A DNA stretch of 55,395 nucleotides. Source: Salipiger bermudensis HTCC2601. GTDB lineage: Bacteria; Pseudomonadota; Alphaproteobacteria; Rhodobacterales; Rhodobacteraceae. Positions 36,642 through 45,058 of this stretch are shown here, piece by piece. Position 1 is the first letter of the stretch. Every line of letters begins with the position of its first letter. The notes under the pieces were generated by a model, which saw only the letters and a program-made list of their open reading frames with translations, was not told where the DNA came from and searched no databases. The stretch is from NCBI RefSeq assembly GCF_000153725.1, contig NZ_DS022276.1, forward strand, positions 3,284,536 to 3,339,930. The letters run 5' to 3'. A program made the translations under genes and the position numbers.

Positions 36642-37975
36642 GCGTGGTCTTCCCGTTCCGTGACGAGGGTCCGGTCGAGCATGACGGCGCTCTGCCCGAG
36701 GCCTGCGACCTGGTCGTGATCGGCGGCGGCGTCGTCGGCGTGTCCACAGCACTGTATGCAGCCCGCGCAGGTCTGTCGGTGGTTCTGCTCGAGAAGGGCC
36801 GCGTGGCGGCAGAGCAGAGCTCGCGCAACTGGGGCTGGATCCGGGTACAGGGCCGCGACATGGCCGAGATCCCGATCGCCTTGGAGGCACAGCGGCTCTG
36901 GCCGGACCTGGATGCGGAATGCGGCGGCAAGCTCGGTGTCCGGACGGTGGGCGTGAGCTATCTCGCCCGCTCCGAAAAAGACATGCAGGGATTCGCTGGC
37001 TGGCTCGACGAGGCCAAGCCGCTTGGCGTATCCTCGGAACTCCTCGACGCGGCGGCCACCAAGGCGTTGCTTGGCGCCGAGGACAGCCCGTGGGTCGGGG
37101 CGCTGCACACGCCCACCGACATGAAGGGCGAGCCCTGGGTCGCGGTGCCGGAGCTGGCGCGGCTGGCGGTGGCGAGCGGGGCGGTGATCCGCGAGCGCTG
37201 CGCGGTGCGCGGGCTCGACATGCAGGGCGGCGAAGTCGCCGGCGTCATCACCGAGTCCGGCCGCATCCGCTGCAGCCGTGCGGTGCTGGCTGGCGGCGCG
37301 TGGTCCTCGCTCTTCCTGCGTCGGCACGGTGTGAAGATCCCGCAGCTCTCTGTGCGCTCGACCGCGATGGCGACCGAACGCCTGCCGCAAAGCGTCAACA
37401 CCGCCGCCGTCGACGACAAGCTGGCCTTCCGGCCCCGCGCCGACGGCGGCTACACCCTTGCGCCGGCGGCGTTTTCCGAGCTCTTCATCGGGCCTGACGC
37501 GTTCCGTGCGCTGCGCACCTACCTGCCGCTGGCGGTCTCTGGCGAGTTCGACGTGCGCCTCAAGACCATGGCGCCGGCGGGCTACCCGGATGCATGGGGC
37601 ACGCCGCGGCGCTGGTCCGACGACGAGGAAACGCCGTTCGAGCGCATGCGCATCCTGTCGCCCCAACCCAACGCCGCCAAGGTTGCCGACTGCCGTGCGC
37701 GTTTTGGCCAGCATTTCCCGCAGATGGGCGAAGCGCCGTTGCAGGCGAGCTGGGCCGGCATGATCGACGTGGTGCCGGTGGTCGACCGCTGCGAAGCGCT
37801 GCCGGGCCTCACCGTGGTGACCGGCATGTGCGGCCACGGCTTCGGCATCGGCCCGGCCTTCGGGCGCATCGCGGTGGCGCTTGCGCAGGGCACGGACCCC
37901 GGGCACGATCTCAGTCGGTTCCGGCTGTCGCGCTTCTCGGACGGCTCGAAACTGGTCACCGGGCCCAACCTCTGA
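36638..37975 (+). CDS. FAD-dependent DAO-family oxidoreductase
   Basis: 445 residues. FAD fold at CDLVVIGGGVVGVSTALYAA (about 23-42), then LEKGRVAAEQSSRNWGWIRVQ, a motif seen in a distinct DAO subgroup. The C-terminus has VTGMCGHGFGIGPAFGR, which contacts FAD. Substrate is probably an amino compound released by the upstream deacylase, to which it is coupled by an ATGA overlap. The earlier DAO gene at 13751-15025 is a separate family member with a different signature (GGSGRNVG). Confidence 0.9.
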   Translation: MSVVFPFRDEGPVEHDGALPEACDLVVIGGGVVGVSTALYAARAGLSVVLLEKGRVAAEQSSRNWGWIRVQGRDMAEIPIALEAQRLWPDLDAECGGKLGVRTVGVSYLARSEKDMQGFAGWLDEAKPLGVSSELLDAAATKALLGAEDSPWVGALHTPTDMKGEPWVAVPELARLAVASGAVIRERCAVRGLDMQGGEVAGVITESGRIRCSRAVLAGGAWSSLFLRRHGVKIPQLSVRSTAMATERLPQSVNTAAVDDKLAFRPRADGGYTLAPAAFSELFIGPDAFRALRTYLPLAVSGEFDVRLKTMAPAGYPDAWGTPRRWSDDEETPFERMRILSPQPNAAKVADCRARFGQHFPQMGEAPLQASWAGMIDVVPVVDRCEALPGLTVVTGMCGHGFGIGPAFGRIAVALAQGTDPGHDLSRFRLSRFSDGSKLVTGPNL

Positions 37976-38183
37976 GCGTGTTCGGCCAAAGGTGATGCTC
38001 TCATATGGTATGAAGAAGTCATGACAAGTGGCTGTTCATAAAGCCTTATGTCCAACAAGTTCCGGGTCTTTCACTGGCTCGGTTCGCCGGGGGACGCCGG
38101 CTTCCGCCGCGGTCCGCTTGCAGGGCCCGTCGCGCGGTGGCAGGGTCTCGGAAAATGATCAAATAATAGGGAGCTTCCCAAGA

Positions 38184-39350
38184 ATGCCCGTTAAGAACCG
38201 CTTCGCCGAACTGCATCAGGACATCACCGCCTGGCGCCGTGACCTGCACGAGCACCCCGAAATCCTGTTCGAAACCCACCGCACCTCGGGCATCGTGGCA
38301 GAGAAGCTGCGCGCCTTCGGCTGCGACGAGGTGGTCGAGGGCATCGGCCGCACCGGTGTGGTGGGCATCATCAAGGGCAAGAGCGACAGCGCCGGCAAGG
38401 TGATCGGCCTACGCGCCGACATGGACGCTCTGCCGATCCACGAGGTGACCGGGCTCGACTATGCCTCCAAGACGCCGGGCGCGATGCACGCCTGCGGCCA
38501 TGACGGCCACACCGCGATGCTGCTCGGCGCAGCGCAATATCTGAGCGAAACCCGTAACTTCGACGGCACTGTTGTGGTGATCTTTCAACCCGCCGAAGAG
38601 GGTGGCGGCGGCGGTCGCGAGATGTGCGAAGACGGCATGATGGAGCGTTGGGGCATCCAGGAAGTCTATGGCATGCACAACTGGCCGGGGATGCCCGCGG
38701 GCAGCTTCGGTATCCGTCCGGGGGCGTTCTTCGCGGCCACCGACCAGTTCGAGATCAACGTGAAGGGCAAAGGTGGTCACGGCGCCAAGCCGCATCAGGC
38801 CATCGACCCGCTGGTCACGGCCTCCCATATCGTCACCGCACTGCAAAGCATCGTCAGCCGCAACTCCGACCCCGACGACCAGATGGTCATCTCGGTCACC
38901 GGCATCGAGAGCTCGTCGAAGGCGTTCAACGTGATCCCGGCCTCGGTGATGTTCCGCGGCACCATGCGCACCATGTCCAAGACCAACCGCGAGCTCGGCG
39001 AGGAGCGCATCAAGGCGCTGGTCGCCGCCACCGCGACGGCCTTTGGCTGTGAGGCCGAGATCACGTGGCTGCCGGGCTACCCGGCGATGGTCAACAGCGA
39101 GGCGCAGACCGAGTTCGCCGCCGACGTGGCCGAGGCGGTCGCGGGGGCCTGCGACCGCGACGCGCCGATCACCATGGGCGGCGAGGATTTCGCCTACATG
39201 CTCGAGGAGCGCCCCGGCGCCTATATCCTCGTGGGCAACGGCGACAGCGCCGATGTGCACAACCCGGAATACAACTTCAACGACGAGGTGATCCCGGCGG
39301 GCTGCTCGTGGTGGGCAGAGATTGTCGAGCGCCGGATGCCCGCCGCCTGA
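38184..39350 (+). CDS. M20-family amidohydrolase, hippurate hydrolase-like
   Basis: 388 residues from the ATG at 38184. The zinc site is ADMDALPI, HACGHDGHTAML, PAEEGGGGGREM, and a terminal histidine in SADVHNPEYNFND. The family hydrolyses N-acyl amino acids, including hippurate, and N-acetylated peptides or plant hormone conjugates. It is 208 bp after the DAO gene, possibly with its own promoter, and ends at a strong bidirectional terminator. A second amidohydrolase beside the ArgE-like one suggests the operon handles two kinds of acylated compound or two steps. Confidence 0.92.
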   Translation: MPVKNRFAELHQDITAWRRDLHEHPEILFETHRTSGIVAEKLRAFGCDEVVEGIGRTGVVGIIKGKSDSAGKVIGLRADMDALPIHEVTGLDYASKTPGAMHACGHDGHTAMLLGAAQYLSETRNFDGTVVVIFQPAEEGGGGGREMCEDGMMERWGIQEVYGMHNWPGMPAGSFGIRPGAFFAATDQFEINVKGKGGHGAKPHQAIDPLVTASHIVTALQSIVSRNSDPDDQMVISVTGIESSSKAFNVIPASVMFRGTMRTMSKTNRELGEERIKALVAATATAFGCEAEITWLPGYPAMVNSEAQTEFAADVAEAVAGACDRDAPITMGGEDFAYMLEERPGAYILVGNGDSADVHNPEYNFNDEVIPAGCSWWAEIVERRMPAA

Positions 39351-39412
39351 CCCTTTGTTGCGCGCCTTGCCGACGGCAGGGCGCGTCCGACCTTCTGCAC
39401 GACCTTGAAGGC

Positions 39413-39455
39413 ACAAAAAAACGCGGCCCTCCGAAGAGGACCGCGTTCTTTTTTC
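39413..39455. terminator. Bidirectional terminator shared by the amidohydrolase and cold-shock genes
   Basis: Stem AACGCGG/CCGCGTT, one mismatch, then CCTC/GAGG closing a CGAA loop (39420-39447), flanked by TTCTTTTTT on the plus strand and TTTTTTGTGC on the minus strand. It sits between convergent stops at 39350 and 39471. Confidence 0.92.
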
Positions 39456-39470
39456 GTGTCGCTGCGCCGA

Positions 39471-39677
39471 TTAGGCGAGGGCGAGGTTCGATGCCGACTC
39501 GCGGCCGTCACGGCCAGCTTCGACGTCGTAAGTCACTTTCTGGTCGTCCGACAGGCCGGTGAGGCCAGCGCGCTCGACAGCCGAGATGTGCACGAACACA
39601 TCTTTGCCGCCCGCGTCGGGTGCGATGAAGCCGAAACCTTTGGTGGTGTTGAACCATTTCACGGTGCCAGTGGCCAT
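39471..39677 (-). CDS. Cold-shock domain protein (CspA family)
   Basis: 68 residues, starting MATGTVKWFNTTKGFGFIAP. The frame is open farther upstream but the cold-shock fold begins here, and AGAGGAG stands 10 nt before the ATG. RNP1 is KGFGFI and RNP2 VFVHIS; both bind single-stranded RNA or DNA. Such proteins act as RNA chaperones and are common in growth or cold response. A long leader (over 100 nt) lies upstream, where CspA-type mRNAs often carry control structure. Confidence 0.96.
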   Translation of the reverse strand: MATGTVKWFNTTKGFGFIAPDAGGKDVFVHISAVERAGLTGLSDDQKVTYDVEAGRDGRESASNLALA

Positions 39678-39804
39678 ATCCGTGGTCTCCTCTAAAAATT
39701 CTACCCGCAGGATGCGGTAGCGTGGCAATGTCCGTCCGGATCGATAGACTGAGCGCCGTGTAAGGGAGACAGTGGTCGACATAGAAAAACGTAAGCCCTC
39801 ACCG

Positions 39805-39831
39805 TGTATATGGCTTGTGAGCGAATGCCAA
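39805..39831 (-). promoter_or_regulatory. Possible promoter of the cold-shock gene
   Basis: On the minus strand TTGGCA (39831-39826) and TATACA (39810-39805) resemble -35 and -10 boxes, but the 15-bp spacer is short. If real, the transcript would have a leader of about 120 nt before the ATG. The 327-bp gap between the cold-shock gene and the next gene otherwise shows nothing clear. Confidence 0.25.
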
Positions 39832-40004
39832 TCCCTCATTCGGTTTCCAGCGCGATCCTGCCGGTCCGCAGGGCTGGCGGCCTTCGCCTTCGGCTTGGCG
39901 GTCACCGCGACGCAGGGGGTCGTCCGCGCGGTCGCGCGCTCAACGGGATGGCACCGGGGCGAGGTTTGAGCTAAAGCGCGGGCAAACCCGCACAGGAGGG
40001 GTCC

Positions 40005-40805
40005 GTGACCGAACGCGCCAACATCATCTGCATCAAGTGGGGCACGCTCTTTGGCCCGGAGTACGTCAACCGGCTGTATTCCGGCGTCCGCCGCAACATC
40101 TCACGCCCCGTGCGCTTCTTCTGCATGACCGAGCACGCCGAGGGGCTGCACCCGGATATCGAGGTGCTGCCGCTGCCGGTGGAGCCCTTTGCCGACCGTA
40201 TGGCCTCGGCGCTTGCGGTGGCCAACAGGCAGGGCGCGATGCGCAAGGTCTCGCTGTTCCGCCCCGGGCTTGTGCCGGATCTCGAGGGGCCGTTCCTGGG
40301 CTTCGATCTCGATGTTGTTATCACCGGCAGCCTCGACGAAATTCACGACATGGCGCCGGGCATGGTGGCGATGCGCCAGGACTGGACCGAGAAGCGCAAG
40401 GGCCGGCCCACCGGCCATGGCTCGGTGTTCCGCTTCGATCCCGCCTTGCACGGGTTCCTCTACGAGGACATCGCCAAGAACGCCTATCGCGAGGTCGAGG
40501 CGGCGCGCGGATCCGAGCAGCGCTACACCAGCCACAAGGCGATGGAGCGTGACTGTTTCAAATACATTCCAGAGCCTTGGGTGGTGTCTTTCAAGTATGA
40601 CTGCAACCCTTTCCCGGGCAATTGGATGCACGCGCCGCGGCTTCCTGAGGATGCCCGCGTGGTCTGCTTCCACGGCCGCCCAAAGATGACCGATGCGCTC
40701 GAGGGCTGGAACGGCAGCTTCATCCGCCACTCCAAGCCCTGCGACTGGCTGCGCGAGCACTGGATCGACCGGGCGAAGGCGGATCTCGGCCCGGACTGGG
40801 CCTGA
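40005..40805 (+). CDS. Glycosyltransferase-like protein
   Basis: 266 residues from a GTG start with AGGAGGGG 3-4 nt upstream, the only sensible start. Contains IICIKWGTLFGPEYVNRLYSG-like N-terminus (substrate-binding-like loop), LGFDLDVVITGSL resembling the DxD-type metal site, and a C-terminal RVVCFHGRPKM with a histidine, as in family 8-like glycosyltransferases. I cannot name the sugar or acceptor. It is rightward, 81 bp before fabF, possibly cotranscribed. Moderate confidence in fold, low in substrate. Confidence 0.65.
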   Translation: MTERANIICIKWGTLFGPEYVNRLYSGVRRNISRPVRFFCMTEHAEGLHPDIEVLPLPVEPFADRMASALAVANRQGAMRKVSLFRPGLVPDLEGPFLGFDLDVVITGSLDEIHDMAPGMVAMRQDWTEKRKGRPTGHGSVFRFDPALHGFLYEDIAKNAYREVEAARGSEQRYTSHKAMERDCFKYIPEPWVVSFKYDCNPFPGNWMHAPRLPEDARVVCFHGRPKMTDALEGWNGSFIRHSKPCDWLREHWIDRAKADLGPDWA

Positions 40806-40886
40806 ACCGGCCTCATGCCCTTGCCGACGCCCCGGCGGGCGGGGTAAGAGCGTGGCCACGAAAGAATTCTGAGGAAGGGGCAAGCA

Positions 40887-42143
40887 ATGCGTCGCGTTGT
40901 GGTTACCGGGCTGGGGCTTGTGACGCCGCTGGCCGATGGTGTCGAAAAGAGCTGGGAACGGATTCTCGACGGTCAGTCGGGCGCCGGTCGGATCACCGGG
41001 TTCGATCCCGAGGGGCTGGCAACCACCTATGCCTGCGAAGTGCCGCTGGGCGAGGGCGAGGGCGAGTTCAACGCCAATGCCTATATGGAGCCGAAGGAAC
41101 AGCGCAAGGTCGACACCTTCATCCTCTTTGGTCTCGCAGCGGCCCAGCAGGCGGTCGAGGATTCCGGCTGGACCCCGACCGACAAGGAAGATCTCGAGCG
41201 CACCGGCGTTCTGATCGGCTCGGGCATCGGTGGCCTCAACTCGATCGCCAACACCGCCGTCATGATGGAGCAGAAGGGCCCGCGCCGCGTGTCGCCGTTC
41301 TTCGTGCCCGGCGCCCTGATCAACCTGATCTCGGGCCAGGTCTCGATCAAGTACGGCTTCAAGGGCCCGAACCACTCGGTGGTCACCGCGTGCTCGACCG
41401 GCGCCCACGCCATCGGCGACGCGATGCGCCTGATCAAGTACGGCGATGCCGACGTGATGGTTGCCGGCGGCGCTGAGGCGGCGATCTGCAAGATCGGCAT
41501 CGCGGGCTTCAACGCCTGCAAGGCGCTCTCGACGAAGCGCGCCGACGATCCGCAGAAGGCCAGCCGCCCTTATGACGCGGACCGCGACGGGTTCGTCATG
41601 GGCGAGGGCGCGGGCATCGTGGTGCTCGAGGAATACGAGCACGCCAAGGCCCGGGGCGCGAAGATCTATGCCGAGGTTCTGGGCTATGGCCTCTCGGGCG
41701 ACGCCTATCACATCACCGCGCCGTCCGAGGATGGCGACGGCGCGCTGCGCTCGATGGGGGCGGCGCTGAAATCCGCCGGTCTCGACGCGAACCAGATCGA
41801 CTACATCAACGCCCACGGCACCTCGACCATGGCCGACACGATCGAGCTTGGCGCAGTCGAGAAGCTGCTTGGTGACCATGCTTCCAACGTGACCATGTCC
41901 TCGACCAAGTCGGCCACCGGCCACCTGCTGGGCGCCGCCGGCGCCATCGAGGCGATCTTCTCGATCCTCGCGATCCGCGATCAGGTCGCGCCACCGACGA
42001 TCAACCTCGACAACCCGGCCGTCGAGACCCCGATCGACCTCGCGCCCAATGCCAAGCGTGAGCGCAAGGTGAGTTACGCGCTGTCGAACTCCTTCGGCTT
42101 CGGCGGCACCAACGCGAGCGTGATCTTCGGAAAGGTCGACTGA
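40887..42143 (+). CDS. fabF: 3-oxoacyl-ACP synthase II (KAS II)
   Basis: 418 residues. It condenses malonyl-ACP with acyl-ACP in fatty acid elongation. Catalytic residues visible: C169 in VVTACSTGAHAIGD, H310 in YINAHGTSTMADTIE, K341 and H346 in SATGHLLGAAG. GAGGAAGGGGC precedes the start. Directly followed (one base) by mltG, a common arrangement in alphaproteobacteria. The acyl-carrier-protein gene that usually precedes fabF is missing here; a glycosyltransferase-like gene stands in its place. Confidence 0.97.
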   Translation: MRRVVVTGLGLVTPLADGVEKSWERILDGQSGAGRITGFDPEGLATTYACEVPLGEGEGEFNANAYMEPKEQRKVDTFILFGLAAAQQAVEDSGWTPTDKEDLERTGVLIGSGIGGLNSIANTAVMMEQKGPRRVSPFFVPGALINLISGQVSIKYGFKGPNHSVVTACSTGAHAIGDAMRLIKYGDADVMVAGGAEAAICKIGIAGFNACKALSTKRADDPQKASRPYDADRDGFVMGEGAGIVVLEEYEHAKARGAKIYAEVLGYGLSGDAYHITAPSEDGDGALRSMGAALKSAGLDANQIDYINAHGTSTMADTIELGAVEKLLGDHASNVTMSSTKSATGHLLGAAGAIEAIFSILAIRDQVAPPTINLDNPAVETPIDLAPNAKRERKVSYALSNSFGFGGTNASVIFGKVD

Positions 42144-42144
42144 C

Positions 42145-43305
42145 ATGTGGCGAAACATCGCCTCCAACGCGCTGACCTTCCTGGTCGTGCTCGTCTTCCT
42201 CATGGGCGGCGTGCTGCTCTGGGCGCAGAACGAGTACGCCGCCGAGGGTCCGCTTGACGCGCCTATCTGCCTGCAGGTCCGCAGTGGCAGCAATTTCACC
42301 CGTGTCTCGGGCGATCTCGAGGCGCAGGGGGCGATTTCGTCGGGTACGATCTTCCGTCTCGGGGCCGAGTATACCGACAAGACGAGCCAGCTGAAGGCCG
42401 GCTCGTTCCTCGTGCCCGAGCATGCCTCGATGACCGAGATCGTCGATATCGTCACCCGTGGCGGTGCTTCGACCTGCGGCACCGAGGTGGTCTACCGCAT
42501 CGGCGTCAACAGTGCCGAGGTGCAGGTGCGCGAGCTCGACCCGGCGGCGGGCCGCTACGAGGAAGTGCTCGAGTTCGACCCGGCCGAGGCGGCGCCAGCG
42601 GACTATGCCGGCTTCCGCGATGATGTCGGCACCCGCTTCCGTGTTGCGCTGGCCGAGGGCGTGACCAGCTGGCAGGTGGTGCAGGAGCTCGGGCAGGTCG
42701 ACATCCTCGAAGGCGAGGTTGCCGAGATCCCGGCCGAGGGCTCGCTGGCGCCGGACAGCTACGAGATCTCCAAGGGCGACAGCCGCGCGGACCTGATCGA
42801 CCGCATGGAAGACGCCCAGCAGGTGATCCTCGAGGCCGCCTGGCAAAACCGTGCCGACGATCTGCCTTACGACGATCCGATGCAGGCGCTGACCATGGCC
42901 TCGATCGTCGAGAAGGAGACCGGCGGCGCCGAGGAGCGTCCGCTGGTGGCGAGCGTCTTCGTCAACCGGCTCGAGCGCGGCATGCGGCTGCAGACCGACC
43001 CGACGGTGATCTATGGCATCACCAACGGGCAGGGTGTGCTGGGGCGTGGCATCCGCCAGTCCGAGCTGCGCGCCGAGACGCCCTACAACACCTACGTCAT
43101 CCCCGGCCTGCCGCCGACCCCGATTGCCAACCCGGGTCGCGCCAGCATCGAGGCGGCTCTGAACCCGGACGAGAGCGACTATCTCTACTTCGTCGCCAAG
43201 ACGCTCGATCCGGCGGACGGGCACAATTTCGCGACAACGCTGGATGAGCACAATTCCAACGTGGCGGCCTATCGCCGGCTCGAGGCGGAGCGCGCCAACC
43301 AGTAG
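42145..43305 (+). CDS. mltG: Endolytic transglycosylase MltG
   Basis: 386 residues. N-terminal membrane anchor (about 8-27, LTFLVVLVFLMGGVLLWAQ), then a LysM-like region (about 40-120) and a YceG catalytic domain with SIVEKETGGAEERPLVASVF (the glutamate is the family's catalytic residue), NRLERGMRLQTDPTVIYG and YNTYVIPGLPPTPIANPG. It cuts nascent glycan strands at the membrane and so may set strand length. One base after fabF; a terminator follows at 43352. Confidence 0.95.
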   Translation: MWRNIASNALTFLVVLVFLMGGVLLWAQNEYAAEGPLDAPICLQVRSGSNFTRVSGDLEAQGAISSGTIFRLGAEYTDKTSQLKAGSFLVPEHASMTEIVDIVTRGGASTCGTEVVYRIGVNSAEVQVRELDPAAGRYEEVLEFDPAEAAPADYAGFRDDVGTRFRVALAEGVTSWQVVQELGQVDILEGEVAEIPAEGSLAPDSYEISKGDSRADLIDRMEDAQQVILEAAWQNRADDLPYDDPMQALTMASIVEKETGGAEERPLVASVFVNRLERGMRLQTDPTVIYGITNGQGVLGRGIRQSELRAETPYNTYVIPGLPPTPIANPGRASIEAALNPDESDYLYFVAKTLDPADGHNFATTLDEHNSNVAAYRRLEAERANQ

Positions 43306-43351
43306 CCGGCGACGGGCGCATCTGCCCGGAACCGCATCGTAAATCGCCAAG

Positions 43352-43387
43352 CGGGCGGGGCTGGAGCATCGGTCCCGCCCGTTTTCT
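43352..43387 (+). terminator. Rho-independent terminator after fabF-mltG
   Basis: Stem CGGGCGGG/CCCGCCCG (43352-43359, 43374-43381; 14-nt loop) followed by TTTTCTCG, 46 nt past the mltG stop. Confidence 0.85.
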
Positions 43388-43432
43388 CGTCGCAGGCTTG
43401 GCGCCGGGGCGGGGCCTTGCAAGAGTGAGCGC

Positions 43433-44341
43433 ATGACACAGGATCGCATCAACGCAATCGCCACGCTGGTGGTGGCCGGGTTCGGACTGCTCTGGGGGTT
43501 CTACTGGATGCCGGTGCGGGCGATGGTCGACCACGGCTTGCCAGGGGCTTGGGGCACGGTGCTGGCCACGGTGACGGCGGCGATCGTGCTGGCGCCACTG
43601 GTCGCGCTGCGCTGGCGGGCGTTGCTGCGGGCCGACAAGGTCGGGCTGCTCTCGGTCGCGGCGGGGGGCGCGGCCTTCACGCTCTACTCCATCGGGCTGG
43701 TCTATGGCCGGGTGGCGATCATCATCCTTCTGTACTTCCTCACCCCGGTCTGGAGCGTGCTGATCGCGCGCTACGTCATGGGCTGGCACACCCCGGCGCT
43801 GCGCATCGTCGCGATCTTCATCGGCATCGCCGGGCTGCTGGTGATGCTGAGCGCCGGTGGCACGCTGCCGATGCCGCGCGGTGTGGGCGAGTGGATGTCG
43901 CTGATCGCGGGGATCCTGTGGGCCGTGGGCACCACCGGCATCCGGGTGCGATCCGATCTCGGCGTGATCCCGGCGACCTTCGTGTTCGCAATCGGCGCGA
44001 CACTTGCCGGGCTGGCCCTTGCGCCGTTCTTCGAGCCCTTTCCCACGCTTTCGCTGCACGACAACGGCGTCGGCCTTCTGAGCCTCGCACTGGCCACCGG
44101 GGTCCTGTGGTGGGGCGTGTCGCTGGCGGCGCTGATGTGGGCCACCATGCGGCTCGACCCGGCCCGCGTCGGCATCCTGATGCAGACCGAGGTGATCGTC
44201 GGCGCGGTCTCGGCGGCGCTGCTGGCGGGCGAGCATCTGGCCACGCTGGAGATCATTGGCGGCGGCATGGTCGTAGCCGCGGGGCTGCTCGAGGTCTGGC
44301 CGGTCGGGCGCGGGCGCAGGGCGGGTGGCGTTCGGGTGTAG
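43433..44341 (+). CDS. DMT-superfamily (EamA) inner-membrane transporter
   Basis: 302 residues with ten predicted membrane helices in two EamA repeats (about 8-138 and 150-290). Small-residue-rich helices and the paired-repeat plan fit drug/metabolite exporters of the DMT superfamily. Substrate unknown. It has its own start after the fabF-mltG terminator, and no partner nearby suggests a substrate. Confidence 0.88.
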   Translation: MTQDRINAIATLVVAGFGLLWGFYWMPVRAMVDHGLPGAWGTVLATVTAAIVLAPLVALRWRALLRADKVGLLSVAAGGAAFTLYSIGLVYGRVAIIILLYFLTPVWSVLIARYVMGWHTPALRIVAIFIGIAGLLVMLSAGGTLPMPRGVGEWMSLIAGILWAVGTTGIRVRSDLGVIPATFVFAIGATLAGLALAPFFEPFPTLSLHDNGVGLLSLALATGVLWWGVSLAALMWATMRLDPARVGILMQTEVIVGAVSAALLAGEHLATLEIIGGGMVVAAGLLEVWPVGRGRRAGGVRV

Positions 44342-44469
44342 GGGCTGGCGCTGCTGCGCCTCGAAGCTTGCAAGTGGCCGGTTCTGCATAGAACTTTCCG
44401 TTTGACCTCAACCGCACTCGAGGTCGGATCCTGCCTGCCATCAGATCAAGAGGCAGCAAGGAGCCCGAC

Positions 44470-44850
44470 ATGACCGCCCGACTGGAACACGTGAACATCG
44501 CCGTCCCCGATCCCGACGCCACCGCCGCGCTGCTCTGCGAGCTGTTCGGCTGGCACATCCGCTGGCAGGGGCCCGCCATCGGCGACGGCTGGTCGGTGCA
44601 TGTGGGCGGCGAGGACGACTACCTCGCGCTCTACCGCCCCGCGGACAAGACTCTCACCGATCCCGAGCGTTACGCCCGACAGGGTGGGCTCAACCATATC
44701 GGGCTGGTGGTCGAGGATCTCGACGCCACAGAGGCCCGTGTGCGGGCTGCGGGCTTTGCGCCGCACAACCATGCCGATTACGAGCCGGGACGGCGGTTCT
44801 ATTTCGACGGCCCCGACGGGGTGGAATACGAGGTGGTGAGCTACGGCTGA
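44470..44850 (+). CDS. VOC-superfamily (glyoxalase/bleomycin-resistance) protein
   Basis: 126 residues, one vicinal-oxygen-chelate module. Metal-type residues: H in LEHVNIAVPDP near the start, H in GLNHIGLVVEDLDAT, and the C-terminal YFDGPDGVEYEVVSYG with an acidic residue. Members include glyoxalases, dioxygenases and antibiotic-binding proteins; no specific reaction can be given. AAGGAGC precedes the ATG. It is alone on a 128-bp-upstream, 208-bp-downstream island before cysS. Confidence 0.85.
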   Translation: MTARLEHVNIAVPDPDATAALLCELFGWHIRWQGPAIGDGWSVHVGGEDDYLALYRPADKTLTDPERYARQGGLNHIGLVVEDLDATEARVRAAGFAPHNHADYEPGRRFYFDGPDGVEYEVVSYG

Positions 44851-45058
44851 CGGCTCTTTGAAGACACCGGGGCGTGCGTTCGGCGGAAGGGCTGGACGCA
44901 CGCCGCGCATCGGCGTATGAGCGGGGCATGACCACGCAAGCACCCCTTATTCGGATCTGCTGCATTACCTGCTGAATTCTTCGGCGGGCCGGTCTTCTAT
45001 TCCAATCCAGAAATGAAGTTGCTACTCCCGCCGCGATCTTCGTGCGAAGGAGCGCGCC

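Noticed and set aside
40101-42482. 793-codon minus-strand open frame opposite the glycosyltransferase-like gene, fabF and the start of mltG
   Set aside because: Antisense shadow of known genes with composition typical of reversed GC-rich codons.
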